Below are positions 5,676 to 13,518 of a stretch of DNA of 13,518 nucleotides, one piece after another; position 1 is the stretch's first letter; each line of letters opens with the position of its first letter. A program made the translations under genes and the position numbers. Location: the NCBI GenBank assembly GCA_016292785.1, contig JAEDFL010000049.1, positions 1-13,518 of the forward strand, read 5' to 3'. The notes beneath the pieces were generated by a model. That model did not search any database. It saw nothing but the letters and a program-made list of their open reading frames with translations, and had not been told where the DNA came from. Origin of the DNA: Clostridiaceae bacterium (GTDB taxonomy: Bacteria > Bacillota > Clostridia > Oscillospirales > Acutalibacteraceae).

Positions 5676-7673
5676 TTATACATCAAGATTTTGAACGTAC
5701 TTGGCGTTCTTTTCTATAAAGTCACGGCGAGGCTCAACCTTGTCGCCCATGAGGATAGAGAAGGTTTCGTCCGCCTCCATAGCGTCCTCAAGAGTTACAC
5801 GGAGCATAATCCTCGTCTTGGGATCCATTGTTGTTTCCCAAAGCTGAATGGGATCCATCTCACCGAGACCTTTGTATCGCTGAATGTCACAGCTTCCGCC
5901 CATCTCCTCAATGAGCCTGTCACGTTCCTCGTCGGAGAAAGCGTAGGAGTGCTTTTTGCCCTTGCTGACCTTGAAAAGGGGAGGCTGGGCAAGATAAACG
6001 TGTCCTGTTTCAAGCAGGGGACGCATATATCTGAAGAAGAATGTCAGCAGAAGCGTTCTGATATGAGCGCCGTCAACATCGGCATCTGCCATGATAACGA
6101 CCTTGTCATATCTGAGCTTGTCAATATCGAAATCCTCGCCTATTCCCGTTCCGAGAGCGGTCACGATGGGGATAAGCTTTTCGTTTGAGATAACCTTGTC
6201 CAGACGTGATTTTTCAACGTTGAGCATCTTTCCCCAAAGAGGAAGAATTGCCTGGAACTGTCTGTCACGTCCCTCTTTTGCCGAGCCGCCTGCCGAATCT
6301 CCCTCGACGATGTAAAGCTCTGTGCTGTCCGCACTCTTTTCGGTGCAGTCTGCGAGCTTGCCGGGAAGAGAGTTGCTTTCAAGCGCACCCTTGCGGCGTG
6401 CGAGGTCACGAGCCTTTCTTGCGGCTTCTCTTGCCCTTGAAGCGTCGAGAGCCTTGGAGAAAATCGCCTTTGCGACCGACGGATTTTCCTCGAAATAGGT
6501 CATAAGCTTTTCGTATACAAGCGAGGAAACGATACCTGTCATTTCTGTGTTGCCGAGCTTGCCCTTGGTCTGTCCCTCGAACTGTGCCTCGGTCAGCTTG
6601 ACGCTGATAACTGCGGAGAGTCCCTCACGAACGTCCTCGCCGGAAAGCTTCTTGTCGCTGTCCTTGAGTATTCCGTATTTCTTGCCGTAGTCGTTGAATA
6701 CACGGGTGAGAGCGGTTTTGAAGCCTGTCTCGTGAGTACCGCCGTCAATCGTGTGAACGTTATTTGCAAACGAGAGTATGATCTCGTTGTAGCTGTCGTT
6801 GTAAGCCATTGCAACCTCGGCGGACTTGTCGCCGACTGTTGTTGAAATGTGGATCGGCGGAGTGTGCAGGGGAGTAAGGGCACGGCTTTTGTTGATATAT
6901 TCAACAAAGCTGGAAAGACCGCCCTCGTAGCAATAGACCTTCTGAACAACATTTTCGGGATCTCTTGAATCCGTAAGAGTGATTGAAAGACCTGCGTTAA
7001 GGAAAGCGGACTCACGGAGTCTTCTCTCAAGCACATCGAAGTCGTATTCGGTTGTTTCCGTGAAAATCTCGGGATCGGGCTTAAAGCGTATGAGAGTACC
7101 CGTAGCCTCGGTATCACCGATGATCTTCATATCGCACACAGCGTTGCCGCGTGAAAATTTCTGATAGTGAACGTGACCGTCACGGGAGACCTCCGCTTCC
7201 ATCCATTCGGAAAGGGCGTTGACAACCGAGGAGCCTACGCCGTGAAGACCGCCCGAAACCTTGTATCCGCTGCCGCCGAATTTTCCGCCGGCGTGCAGAA
7301 CGGTGAGAACAACTGTCAGGGTGGGAATACCCATCTTGTCATGAATTGCAACGGGGATTCCTCGTCCGTTATCACGGACGGAGATGATATTGTCCGGATG
7401 TATTTCAACCTCGATATGAGTACAGAAGCCGGCAAGAGCCTCGTCAATGGAGTTATCGACGATCTCATAAACCAGGTGGTGAAGTCCTCTCGGACCTGTC
7501 GAGCCGATATACATACCGGGCCTTTTGCGAACGGCCTCAAGGCCTTCAAGAACCTGTATCTGGTCTGCGCCGTATTCCTCGGTTACGACCGTGTCCATAG
7601 CTTTTTCAAGCAGCTCTTCACCGCTGACGTCTGCTACGGCAATGATAGGTTCGTTCTTTTCTTCGTTTGCCAC
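5676..7673 (-). CDS. gyrB: DNA gyrase subunit B
   Basis: The ATPase subunit of gyrase, partner of GyrA encoded next. GHKL ATPase residues are visible: Glu70 in YEIVDNSIDEA (E. coli Glu42), Asn74, and Asp101 in DNGRGIP; GGLHGVGSSVVNALS at 141-155 is the ATP lid. The TOPRIM domain shows EGDSAGG at 457-463, PLWGKMLNVEK at 478-488 and the metal-binding DADVDG at 530-535, followed by QRYKGLGEM at 598-606. The length of 665 includes about 36 extra residues before the usual DQIQVLEGLEAVRKRPGMYIG block. I keep the long form because its GTG start has a clear GGAGG 9 bases upstream, and that ribosome site sits inside the last codons of the preceding gene, whose stop is only 2 bases away. No ATG with a better site is seen before the conserved block. 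Confidence 0.97.
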   Translation of the reverse strand: MANEEKNEPIIAVADVSGEELLEKAMDTVVTEEYGADQIQVLEGLEAVRKRPGMYIGSTGPRGLHHLVYEIVDNSIDEALAGFCTHIEVEIHPDNIISVRDNGRGIPVAIHDKMGIPTLTVVLTVLHAGGKFGGSGYKVSGGLHGVGSSVVNALSEWMEAEVSRDGHVHYQKFSRGNAVCDMKIIGDTEATGTLIRFKPDPEIFTETTEYDFDVLERRLRESAFLNAGLSITLTDSRDPENVVQKVYCYEGGLSSFVEYINKSRALTPLHTPPIHISTTVGDKSAEVAMAYNDSYNEIILSFANNVHTIDGGTHETGFKTALTRVFNDYGKKYGILKDSDKKLSGEDVREGLSAVISVKLTEAQFEGQTKGKLGNTEMTGIVSSLVYEKLMTYFEENPSVAKAIFSKALDASRAREAARKARDLARRKGALESNSLPGKLADCTEKSADSTELYIVEGDSAGGSAKEGRDRQFQAILPLWGKMLNVEKSRLDKVISNEKLIPIVTALGTGIGEDFDIDKLRYDKVVIMADADVDGAHIRTLLLTFFFRYMRPLLETGHVYLAQPPLFKVSKGKKHSYAFSDEERDRLIEEMGGSCDIQRYKGLGEMDPIQLWETTMDPKTRIMLRVTLEDAMEADETFSILMGDKVEPRRDFIEKNAKYVQNLDV

Positions 7674-7691
7674 GGTTAATTACCTCCGTTC
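7674..7691 (-). promoter_or_regulatory. Ribosome binding site that fixes the GTG start of gyrB
   Basis: Read on the minus strand, AACGGAGGTAATTAACC precedes the GTG. The GGAGG is formed by the last codons of the upstream gene (Asn-Gly-Gly-Asn-stop), so ribosomes ending there are placed to restart on gyrB. This implies translational coupling. Confidence 0.8.
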
Positions 7692-8545
7692 AGTGAGTTC
7701 AAAAAGGCGGGCGTTTTCTTTTGCTTTTTGGGCTTGTAAAGGGGAGGATGCTCAAGCTTTGCTCTGACAGATTTCTTTCTGAGGAGCTTGTTCGTTTCGA
7801 TAACGGAAAGCGTCATATCGCCCATATAATCGACGCAGTTTGCCAAAAGGTTTTCGTCATCGTAGAGCGAGCCGAGAATTGTGACTACGATAACGCTTTG
7901 CGTCTGGTTTGTGCCGTCGTTGTATATCTCGTTAAGCATATTGAAAAGCTTTTTCATCTGGGTGGGGTTGTTCTTCTGTACGGTTTCACGCACCTTTGCG
8001 TTGCCGTAGTTGAGGAAGAAATCATCGGCAAGAAATTCGCCGTACTTTGTTACGTTCGTCCTGTATATCTCCTTTAGCTCGGGGAAGATAGTAACAAATC
8101 TGCTGCCGAGAGTGTTGAGGTCGTAGTATGCCGCACCGCTCTTTGCCTCCGATTTGGAAACAGGCTGGGGCAGCTTCTTTGAGCCTTTGTTCTTGGTTCC
8201 GTAAATTTCAATAATACCGTCGCTGAAATCGTTGACGATGTATTTTATATCCCTGCTGTCCGCTGTTTCGGGATTGAAAAGCGTCATTGTGATCTTTTTA
8301 TAATCGTCGTCAACCGCCTGCGCCGCCTGTGACTGAGCGCAGAGCAGAGAGATCTTTCCCTCAAGAAATTCAATTTTTGCAGAGCCTTTCTGACCTGTAT
8401 AGGTAAGCACGGTACTGCCGTTCTTTACGGCAACGGGAACAGCACCCTTTTCGGTGCCGTTCGGAACGACCACGCTGAAGCCGTGATCGCTCATTGTGCT
8501 TTCCACACCTTTCATTATCAAACCGAAAGCTTCGTTAAGTTCCAT
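7676..8545 (-). CDS. Unrecognised two-part protein at the head of the gyrase operon
   Basis: A 289-residue, apparently soluble protein with no signal peptide or membrane segment. I do not recognise a family. The N-terminal part (about 1-115) looks like alternating strands and helices. Residues 116-137 form a Lys/Ser/Gly-rich linker (around KNKGSKKLPQPVSKSEAKSG). The rest (about 140-265) looks mostly helical, with a conserved-looking stretch FVTIFPELKEIYRTN followed by GEFLADDFFLNYGN. The C-terminus is very basic (KPKKQKK), which could contact nucleic acid. The ATG has AAGGAG 8 bases upstream, and a near-consensus promoter lies about 50 bases further up. It is first in the operon and separated from gyrB by 2 bases, the slot held in many Firmicutes by recF or a small DUF370 gene. 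A role linked to replication, DNA or stress is only a positional guess. Confidence 0.8.
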   Translation of the reverse strand: MELNEAFGLIMKGVESTMSDHGFSVVVPNGTEKGAVPVAVKNGSTVLTYTGQKGSAKIEFLEGKISLLCAQSQAAQAVDDDYKKITMTLFNPETADSRDIKYIVNDFSDGIIEIYGTKNKGSKKLPQPVSKSEAKSGAAYYDLNTLGSRFVTIFPELKEIYRTNVTKYGEFLADDFFLNYGNAKVRETVQKNNPTQMKKLFNMLNEIYNDGTNQTQSVIVVTILGSLYDDENLLANCVDYMGDMTLSVIETNKLLRKKSVRAKLEHPPLYKPKKQKKTPAFLNSLNGGN

Positions 8546-8599
8546 GTCTTTTTCTCCTTGGTTTAAACATAATTATATTACTGTACATAATCAAATAGC

Positions 8600-8628
8600 A
8601 TTATATCATATAAATAGCTTTTTGTCAC
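8600..8628 (-). promoter_or_regulatory. Sigma-A-type promoter of the gyrase operon
   Basis: On the minus strand: -35 GTGACA (8623-8628), a 17-base spacer, -10 TATAAT (8600-8605), and an extended -10 TG one base before the hexamer. Five of six -35 bases and all -10 bases match consensus. Transcription would start near 8593, giving a leader of about 48 bases before the first ATG at 8545. Confidence 0.8.
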
Positions 8629-8683
8629 TATTTTTTTGCAAATTTGTGAGCGAAAATATCTGCTGTTTCAGGCTTAATTTTGC

Positions 8684-8712
8684 TTGACTTGATTTGACGA
8701 TTATGATAACAT
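8684..8712 (+). promoter_or_regulatory. Probable promoter of the ddl-ywiB-argS operon
   Basis: On the plus strand: -35 TTGACT (8684-8689), a 17-base spacer, -10 TAACAT (8707-8712), with TG at 8704-8705 giving an extended -10. The -10 matches only four of six bases, so the position is tentative; TATGAT at 8702 and TATAGG at 8724 are other AT-rich options. The start would be near 8719, about 40 bases before the ddl ATG. Confidence 0.45.
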
Positions 8713-8758
8713 TATCTAATGTGTATAGGTATGAATATATTTATTAGGATGTGACTTT

Positions 8759-9829
8759 ATGAAAAATGCACTTATTCTTTTCGGCGGCGTATCGAGCGAG
8801 CACGATGTATCTGTCGTTTCCGCCCGTTCCGTAATCGAAAATACACCAAAAGATAAATATAACCTTATCCTTGTCGGCATCACCAAGGACGGTCGCTGGC
8901 TCAAATACGACGGCTATCCCTCAAGGCTCCCGGAGGATAAATGGCTTGAGGATACCGATAATCTAACAAAGGCGATTGTTTCTCCCGACCGCTGTGACCA
9001 CGGAATACTTGTATTCGGCAAGGACGGAGTAGAAAAAATACGCATCGACGTTGCTTTTCCCGTGCTTCACGGCAAAAACGGAGAGGACGGCACGATACAA
9101 GGCTTTCTTCAGGTGGCGGGAATACCGTTCGTCGGCTGTGATATGATTTCTTCCGCCTGCTGTATGGATAAGGTTATGACCAACACTCTTGCCGATGCGG
9201 CAGGTATTCCGCAGGCAAAGTGGCTCGGTCTTAAAAGATACGATTATGATAAAAACTCCGAAGAATTTCTCAACAGAGCGGAGGAGTATCTCGGCTTCCC
9301 GATCTTCGTCAAGCCTGCCAACGCAGGCTCGTCGGTCGGCGTAAGCAAGGCTGTTGACAGAGCTTCGCTTATTGCTGCCGTTGAAAAAGCCTTTGCCGAG
9401 GACAGCAAGCTTGTTCTTGAAGAGGGTATTGACGGTATGGAGGTTGAGTGCGCCGTGCTCGGCAATGATGAGCCGATCGCCTCTGTCTGCGGCGAGATCG
9501 TTCCCTGCAACAGCTTCTACGATTACGAGGCAAAATACATCAATCCGTCCTCCGAGCTTCACATTCCCGCAAGACTTCCGCAGGAAAAGATAGACGAGGT
9601 CAGGGCGGCGGCCTGCAACGCATATAAGGTGCTCGGCTGCAGCGGACTTGCGAGGGTCGATTTCTTTGTCAGACACAGCGACGGCAGGGTAATGCTCAAC
9701 GAGCCTAACACGATTCCGGGCTTCACCTCGATCTCAATGTATCCGAAAATGTTCGCCGCTTCGGGCATACCCTACGGCGAGCTTATCGACAGGCTCTTTA
9801 CTCTTGCTCTGGAGAAGTGGGAAAGATGA
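8759..9829 (+). CDS. ddl: D-alanine--D-alanine ligase
   Basis: Joins two D-alanines with ATP in the cytoplasm to make the dipeptide that ends peptidoglycan stems. The 356-residue length is typical. The ATP-grasp landmarks are LFGGVSSEHDVS at 7-18 with Glu14 holding the first D-Ala, HGKNGEDG at 104-111, FVKPANAGSSVGV at 183-195 with the Ser191-Ser192 loop, EEGIDGMEVECAVLG at 221-235, and the metal-binding NEPNTIPGFT at 314-323. The specificity motif is FYDYEAKY at 253-260 with Tyr, not the His of VanA-type D-Ala-D-Lac ligases, so a normal D-Ala-D-Ala product and vancomycin-sensitive precursors are expected. The ATG follows AGGATG with short spacing. It is first in the rightward operon, and its TGA overlaps the next start as ATGA. 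Confidence 0.96.
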   Translation: MKNALILFGGVSSEHDVSVVSARSVIENTPKDKYNLILVGITKDGRWLKYDGYPSRLPEDKWLEDTDNLTKAIVSPDRCDHGILVFGKDGVEKIRIDVAFPVLHGKNGEDGTIQGFLQVAGIPFVGCDMISSACCMDKVMTNTLADAAGIPQAKWLGLKRYDYDKNSEEFLNRAEEYLGFPIFVKPANAGSSVGVSKAVDRASLIAAVEKAFAEDSKLVLEEGIDGMEVECAVLGNDEPIASVCGEIVPCNSFYDYEAKYINPSSELHIPARLPQEKIDEVRAAACNAYKVLGCSGLARVDFFVRHSDGRVMLNEPNTIPGFTSISMYPKMFAASGIPYGELIDRLFTLALEKWER

Positions 9830-10245
9830 ATTGCCTGATAACGATTTATGATATGCACCTGACCGACGGCGAAACGGAACGCTCGGAGACGGTTACAAAC
9901 GCAGTTATCGAAGGCAGTGCAGAACGCTACACCGTTGAATACAGGGAGCAGACAGAGGAGATGAAGGACTGCCTGACAAGAATCACCGTGACCGGCGGAA
10001 AATGCGTTGAAATCGTCCGAGAAGGCTCATACAGCACGTCGATGAAGATCGAGGAGGGTAGACACAACCTCTGCTCTTACTCAACCCCCGTCGGAAATAT
10101 TCTTATGGGGATATATGCCACAAAGGTCGTTTCGGACTTTTACGGCGGCAGACTTAACAATCTTGAGCTTATGTATAAGATTGATGTGGAAAATCAAATG
10201 ATAAGCCGCAACAGAATAAAGATTTTAACGGATTATAAAAACTGA
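9826..10245 (+). CDS. DUF1934 (YwiB-like) small beta-barrel protein
   Basis: A 139-residue protein that fits the DUF1934 / YwiB family of small calycin-like barrels: a first strand MNCLITIYD, YTVEYREQTEEMKDCLTRITVTGGKCVEIVREG forming consecutive strands with the family's Y-E and R-G landmarks, then a Thr-Pro-x-Gly turn (STPVGNILMGIYATKV), and a last pair of strands ending near the C-terminus. The biochemical role is unknown. I start at ATG 9826, which overlaps the ddl stop as ATGA and follows GGAGAAG; a GTG at 9817 would add three residues and is less likely. The family often precedes argS in Firmicutes, as here (55 bases). Confidence 0.85.
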   Translation: MNCLITIYDMHLTDGETERSETVTNAVIEGSAERYTVEYREQTEEMKDCLTRITVTGGKCVEIVREGSYSTSMKIEEGRHNLCSYSTPVGNILMGIYATKVVSDFYGGRLNNLELMYKIDVENQMISRNRIKILTDYKN

Positions 10246-10300
10246 ACTCCTTTTGGAACAGTGTTCAATGATTTAAAACAGTTGAAAGGAATGGGTATAA

Positions 10301-12046
10301 ATGTCATATATAGTCAACAAGGTTCAGAACGACCTTAAAAGAATAGTTGACGATGCCGCAAAGAAAGCGGTAGAAAACGGCGGCTTTGCCGCATGCCCGT
10401 CGGCGAGCTTCAATGTTGAAATCCCTGCTGACAGGGCGAACGGCGACTTTTCGACCAATGCCGCAATGGCTTGGGCAAGGGAGCTGAGAAACGCCCCGAG
10501 AAAGATTGCCGACACTCTCACCGCAGAAATGGATCTCGGCGGCACATACTTCCAAAGAGTTGAGGTTGCAGGTCCCGGATTTATCAATTTCTACCTCAGC
10601 GACCGCTACTATGCCGATATTCTCAAGGATATCCGTGCAAAGGGTAAGGACTACGGCCGCTCCGATTACGGCAAGGGCAAGAGAATCAACGTTGAATTTG
10701 TTTCCGCTAACCCGACAGGACCGATGCACATGGGCAATGCAAGAGGCGGCGCACTCGGCGACTGTCTTGCCGCCGTGCTGGATTGTGCCGGCTATGAGGT
10801 CAGCCGCGAGTTCTACATCAACGACGCAGGCAATCAGATAGACAAATTCGCTCTGTCGCTTGACATCAGATATCAGCAGATATACAAGGGCGAGGACGCT
10901 GTCGAGCTGCCCGAGGACAGCTACCACGGCGAGGACATCAAGGTGCGTGCAAAGGAATTTGCCGAGGTCTACGGCGATAAATACCTCAATTCCGATGAGA
11001 CCGAGCGCCGCAAGGCTCTGGTTGACTTTGCTCTGCCCAAGAACATTCAGGCGATGAAGGACAACCTTACAAAGTACAGAATTGAATATGACACATGGTT
11101 CCACGAGAGCGTTCTGCACAACGACGGCGAGCTTGCCGATACGATTGAACTGATGAAGTCAAAGGGGCTGACCTATGAAAAGGACGGTGCGCTCTGGTAC
11201 AAGAACATTGAGGTGCAGACCGAAAGACTGAAAAAGCAGGGACTTTCTCAGGAAAATATAGACAAGCTTGAGCTGAAGGACGATGTTCTTATCCGTGCAA
11301 ACGGCAATCCGACCTATTTTGCGGCGGATATTGCATATCACCGCAACAAGCTTGCCGTCAGAAATTTTGACACCGCCATTGATATCTGGGGTGCGGATCA
11401 CCACGGTCACGTTGCGAGAATGCAGGGTGCGCTTGACGCAATCGGCGTCGGCGGAGACAGGCTGAATGTTATTCTCATGCAGCTTGTAAGACTCACCCGT
11501 GACGGCGAGGTCGTCAGAATGTCCAAGAGAACGGGCAAGGCGATCACTCTTGTAGACCTGCTTGAGGATATTCCGATTGACGCAGTCAGATTTTTGTTCA
11601 ATATGAGAGAGCCGGGCTCTCAGATGGAGTTTGACCTTGACCTTGCGGTTGAGCAGAGCGCAAAAAATCCGGTTTACTACTGTCAGTACGCTCACGCAAG
11701 AATTTGTTCGATTATCAAGAAGCTCAGGGCAGAGGGCATAGAGGCTCGTGACTGCACCGAGGAGGAGCTTGAAGCTCTCAAAGAGCCTGAGGAGCGTGAG
11801 CTTATCAGACATCTTGCAGGACTTACAAATGAGATCGTCAACTCCGCAAAGCTCTACGATCCCGCAAAGATCACACGCTATGTCGTTGATCTTGCAAATC
11901 TTTTCCATAAGTTTTACAATGCCTGCCGTGTTCAGTGCGACGACGCTTCGCTTATGCAGGCAAGACTTTATCTTTGCGTCTGCGTTAAGGATACGATAAA
12001 AAATATTCTTGAAATGCTGAGCATCACCGTTCCCGAAAGTATGTAA
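10301..12046 (+). CDS. argS: Arginyl-tRNA synthetase
   Basis: A class I synthetase that attaches arginine to tRNA-Arg. The 581-residue length is normal. Domains in order: an N-terminal ArgRS-specific (Add1) domain at about 1-110 that reads the tRNA elbow, with GDFSTNAAM at 48-56; the Rossmann core with the HIGH-type motif SANPTGPMHMGNARGG at 135-150; the DIWGADHHGHVARM segment at 361-374; the KMSK-type loop VRMSKRTGKAI at 405-415, where Arg stands for the first Lys as often in this family; and an all-helical anticodon-binding domain with YCQYAHAR at 460-467, ending in the usual LGx-x-x-VPE-M-like tail (MLSITVPESM). The ATG has AAAGGA upstream. It lies 55 bases after the DUF1934 gene with no T-box leader visible, so it probably depends on the ddl promoter. 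Confidence 0.97.
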   Translation: MSYIVNKVQNDLKRIVDDAAKKAVENGGFAACPSASFNVEIPADRANGDFSTNAAMAWARELRNAPRKIADTLTAEMDLGGTYFQRVEVAGPGFINFYLSDRYYADILKDIRAKGKDYGRSDYGKGKRINVEFVSANPTGPMHMGNARGGALGDCLAAVLDCAGYEVSREFYINDAGNQIDKFALSLDIRYQQIYKGEDAVELPEDSYHGEDIKVRAKEFAEVYGDKYLNSDETERRKALVDFALPKNIQAMKDNLTKYRIEYDTWFHESVLHNDGELADTIELMKSKGLTYEKDGALWYKNIEVQTERLKKQGLSQENIDKLELKDDVLIRANGNPTYFAADIAYHRNKLAVRNFDTAIDIWGADHHGHVARMQGALDAIGVGGDRLNVILMQLVRLTRDGEVVRMSKRTGKAITLVDLLEDIPIDAVRFLFNMREPGSQMEFDLDLAVEQSAKNPVYYCQYAHARICSIIKKLRAEGIEARDCTEEELEALKEPEERELIRHLAGLTNEIVNSAKLYDPAKITRYVVDLANLFHKFYNACRVQCDDASLMQARLYLCVCVKDTIKNILEMLSITVPESM

Positions 12047-12047
12047 A

Positions 12048-12083
12048 TTTCGTTTCGGCACTCGTGAGTGAAGCAAAGCGAAA
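12048..12083 (+). other. Imperfect hairpin between argS and the DUF2079-like gene
   Basis: Bases 12048-12055 can pair with 12076-12083 (eight pairs, one U-G), and inside this CACT (12059-12062) pairs with AGTG (12067-12070) around CGTG. No U-run follows, so it is not a normal intrinsic terminator. GTGAGT occurs twice, at 12064-12069 and 12084-12089, the second just before the next ATG, where the ribosome site would be. Confidence 0.4.
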
Positions 12084-12094
12084 GTGAGTAAAAA

Positions 12095-13518
12095 ATGAAG
12101 CTGAAAGAAAGCGTTAAAGAAAACAAAATAATAACCGAATTATGCAGGGATTTTATCGCCAAGCTGTTTTCGTCATGGCTGTTTATGGGCTCGATACTTT
12201 TCCTGTTCAGCTCGGGCAGGACGATTGACGCAAAGCTTTTTCAGTCGGTCAACATTCTTGTTGCCGCCGCTCTGTTCCTCGTGTTTTTTGCGGCGCAGAC
12301 GGCAATAAGATATTTTTTCAACAGCGATAAAATAATTCCCGTATTTGTCCTGATGTCGGTCAGTCTGATGTCTATTGAGGCTTCGATGAAGGTCACGGAC
12401 AAGTTTGTGATACTCGGTTTCGTTGTCGCAGTATTTCTTGCGGCGAGATATGCGTATCTGTCGGGGCTTGATATGAGAATAACCCCGAAGTGTACGGGTA
12501 TCGTGACCGCCTGCACCGCCTTGCTTTTTACGGTTCTTGTCTCGGCAATAATGGCTCTCAGGGTGCTGACCTACACATCGCCGAACTTTGATTTCGGCAT
12601 TTTTTGCAATGTTTTCTATAATCTCAAGGAGAGCTTTCAGCCTCTTTCAACCTGCGAAAGGGATAAGCTACTGTCTCATTTTGCCGTTCATTTTTCACCG
12701 ATTTTATATTTGCTTTTGCCGATTTACTATATTTTTCCGTCAGAGCTGACTCTCAATATTTCTCAGGTAATTATTCTTTTCAGCGGAATTGTTCCGCTTT
12801 TGCTGATAATGAATAAATACAAGCTCGGCAATGCGGTGAAAATGTTCACGGCGATAGCGTTCTTTGCCTATCCTGCGATAAGCTACGGCTGTATTTACGA
12901 TTTTCACGAAAACTGTTTTATTCTGCCCCTGCTTCTGTGGATGTTCTATTTCTACGAAAAGGGCAAAAATATTCCGATGTTTGTCTTTGCCGTTCTCGTC
13001 CTGATGGTCAAGGAGGAGGCTTTCGCCTATGTTTTCATCTTTGCGGTTTACATCATTCTTGCAAAAAAGGACTACAAAAAAGGCTTAGCTCTGATTGTAC
13101 TTTCCGTCGTTTATTTCGGCTGTGCAGTCTTATATATTTCGAGATTCGGCGAGGGAATAATGTCGAACAGGTTTGCGAACCTCAAGCTTCCCGAGGAGGG
13201 CTTGCTCGGAGTTATCAAGACGGTGTTCAAAACTCCCATGCTTGTGTTCAACGAGCTTTTCAGAAGCACGGCTTCGGAGTCGGCAAAGCTGATATACCTT
13301 ATTCAGCTTTTTGTTCCGATTGCAATGCTCCCGTTTATGACGAAGAAGTATTCAAGGCTTATTCTCATCTGTCCCGTGCTGATAAATCTGCTTTCGGATT
13401 ACTATTATCAGTGCGACCTCGGAAAGCAGTATTCATTCGGCATTACGGCATTCCTTTTCTATGCCGCCGTGATAAATCTTTCCGAGATACGGGAGAGAAA
13501 GGGCGGATTCCTTGCGTT
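12095..13518 (+). CDS. Polytopic membrane protein, DUF2079 family, 3' end outside the window
   Basis: The open frame starts at ATG 12095 and runs through the right edge, giving 474 visible residues. Many hydrophobic helices are present, the first at about 25-40. Motifs fit DUF2079, a GT-C-like membrane family of uncertain role: NFDFGIFCNVFYN at 164-176 after a membrane segment, LLSHFAVHFSPILYLLLPIYYIF at 192-214 (His195 and His199), YDFHENCFILPLLLW at 268-282, and LMVKEEAFAYV at 303-313. These resemble the FD-GIF, H-SPI, FH and KED/KEE landmarks of the family, which is suspected to move sugars from lipid carriers at the outer membrane face; the donor and acceptor are unknown. The ribosome site is weak (AAAGTGAG, 7 bases before ATG). 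It is 48 bases after argS, with housekeeping-like base composition, so read-through from the argS operon is likely. Confidence 0.8.
   Translation, partial: MKLKESVKENKIITELCRDFIAKLFSSWLFMGSILFLFSSGRTIDAKLFQSVNILVAAALFLVFFAAQTAIRYFFNSDKIIPVFVLMSVSLMSIEASMKVTDKFVILGFVVAVFLAARYAYLSGLDMRITPKCTGIVTACTALLFTVLVSAIMALRVLTYTSPNFDFGIFCNVFYNLKESFQPLSTCERDKLLSHFAVHFSPILYLLLPIYYIFPSELTLNISQVIILFSGIVPLLLIMNKYKLGNAVKMFTAIAFFAYPAISYGCIYDFHENCFILPLLLWMFYFYEKGKNIPMFVFAVLVLMVKEEAFAYVFIFAVYIILAKKDYKKGLALIVLSVVYFGCAVLYISRFGEGIMSNRFANLKLPEEGLLGVIKTVFKTPMLVFNELFRSTASESAKLIYLIQLFVPIAMLPFMTKKYSRLILICPVLINLLSDYYYQCDLGKQYSFGITAFLFYAAVINLSEIRERKGGFLA

Noticed and set aside
10256..10266. GAACAGTGTTC palindrome before argS, resembling a Gram-positive LexA box
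   Set aside because: The half-sites are three bases apart, while the known operator is GAAC-N4-GTTC. It is also downstream of the operon promoter, in front of a gene with no SOS link.
10246..10300. Possible T-box leader for argS
   Set aside because: The gap is only 55 bases, too short for a T-box, and contains no T-box core sequence or terminator hairpin.
10709..11545. ArgRS motifs HMGN and RMSK, differing from HIGH and KMSK, as possible loss of activity
   Set aside because: Such variants are usual in arginyl-tRNA synthetases, especially at the KMSK loop. All other domains are intact.
10304..12076. Two long minus-strand open frames (271 and 305 codons) opposite argS
   Set aside because: They mirror the codon pattern of argS, which has full motif support. 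Their products show no recognisable domains and they lack convincing ribosome sites.

Overview
The window looks like chromosomal DNA from a Gram-positive gut-type Clostridia, most likely a Ruminococcus-like member of the Oscillospirales. This is inferred from protein style (GyrB, GyrA, MgsA, HisS and Ddl sequences of Firmicutes type), strong GGAGG ribosome sites and roughly 50% G+C in the housekeeping genes. No rRNA, tRNA, CRISPR array or recognisable transposase was seen.

Layout. Two operons diverge from a 213-base intergenic region at 8546-8758, which carries promoters on both strands. Leftwards (minus strand) run an unrecognised 289-residue gene, gyrB, gyrA, mgsA (methylglyoxal synthase) and a zinc-ribbon membrane protein. 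These are followed by a 37-codon stub of hisS, an AT-rich gene for a polytopic membrane protein of DUF6056 type, and a second, damaged mgsA 5' end that runs off the left edge. Rightwards (plus strand) run ddl (D-Ala-D-Ala ligase), a DUF1934/YwiB-like beta-barrel gene, argS and a DUF2079-type polytopic membrane protein that is cut by the right edge.

How the genes fit together. Genes from 2.6 to 12.0 kb are ordinary housekeeping functions: DNA supercoiling, peptidoglycan precursor synthesis, arginyl-tRNA charging and the methylglyoxal bypass. Coupling is tight: 2 bases separate the unknown gene and gyrB, 14 bases separate gyrB and gyrA, and ddl and ywiB overlap as ATGA. The two membrane proteins at the ends belong to families suspected to be GT-C-like glycosyltransferases, and nothing visible links them to each other.

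The unusual part is 1-1904. The hisS reading frame breaks after about 36 codons, AT-rich sequence with one membrane-protein gene follows, and then a copy of the mgsA start appears. Its first 99 window bases match the intact mgsA exactly, while its start-codon side has diverged, lost its ribosome site and lost 9 bases. The likeliest reading is a segmental duplication or rearrangement of an mgsA / zinc-ribbon / hisS block, with a foreign-looking gene at the junction. An assembly artefact at the left edge is a real alternative. I saw no convincing new defence or mobile system.
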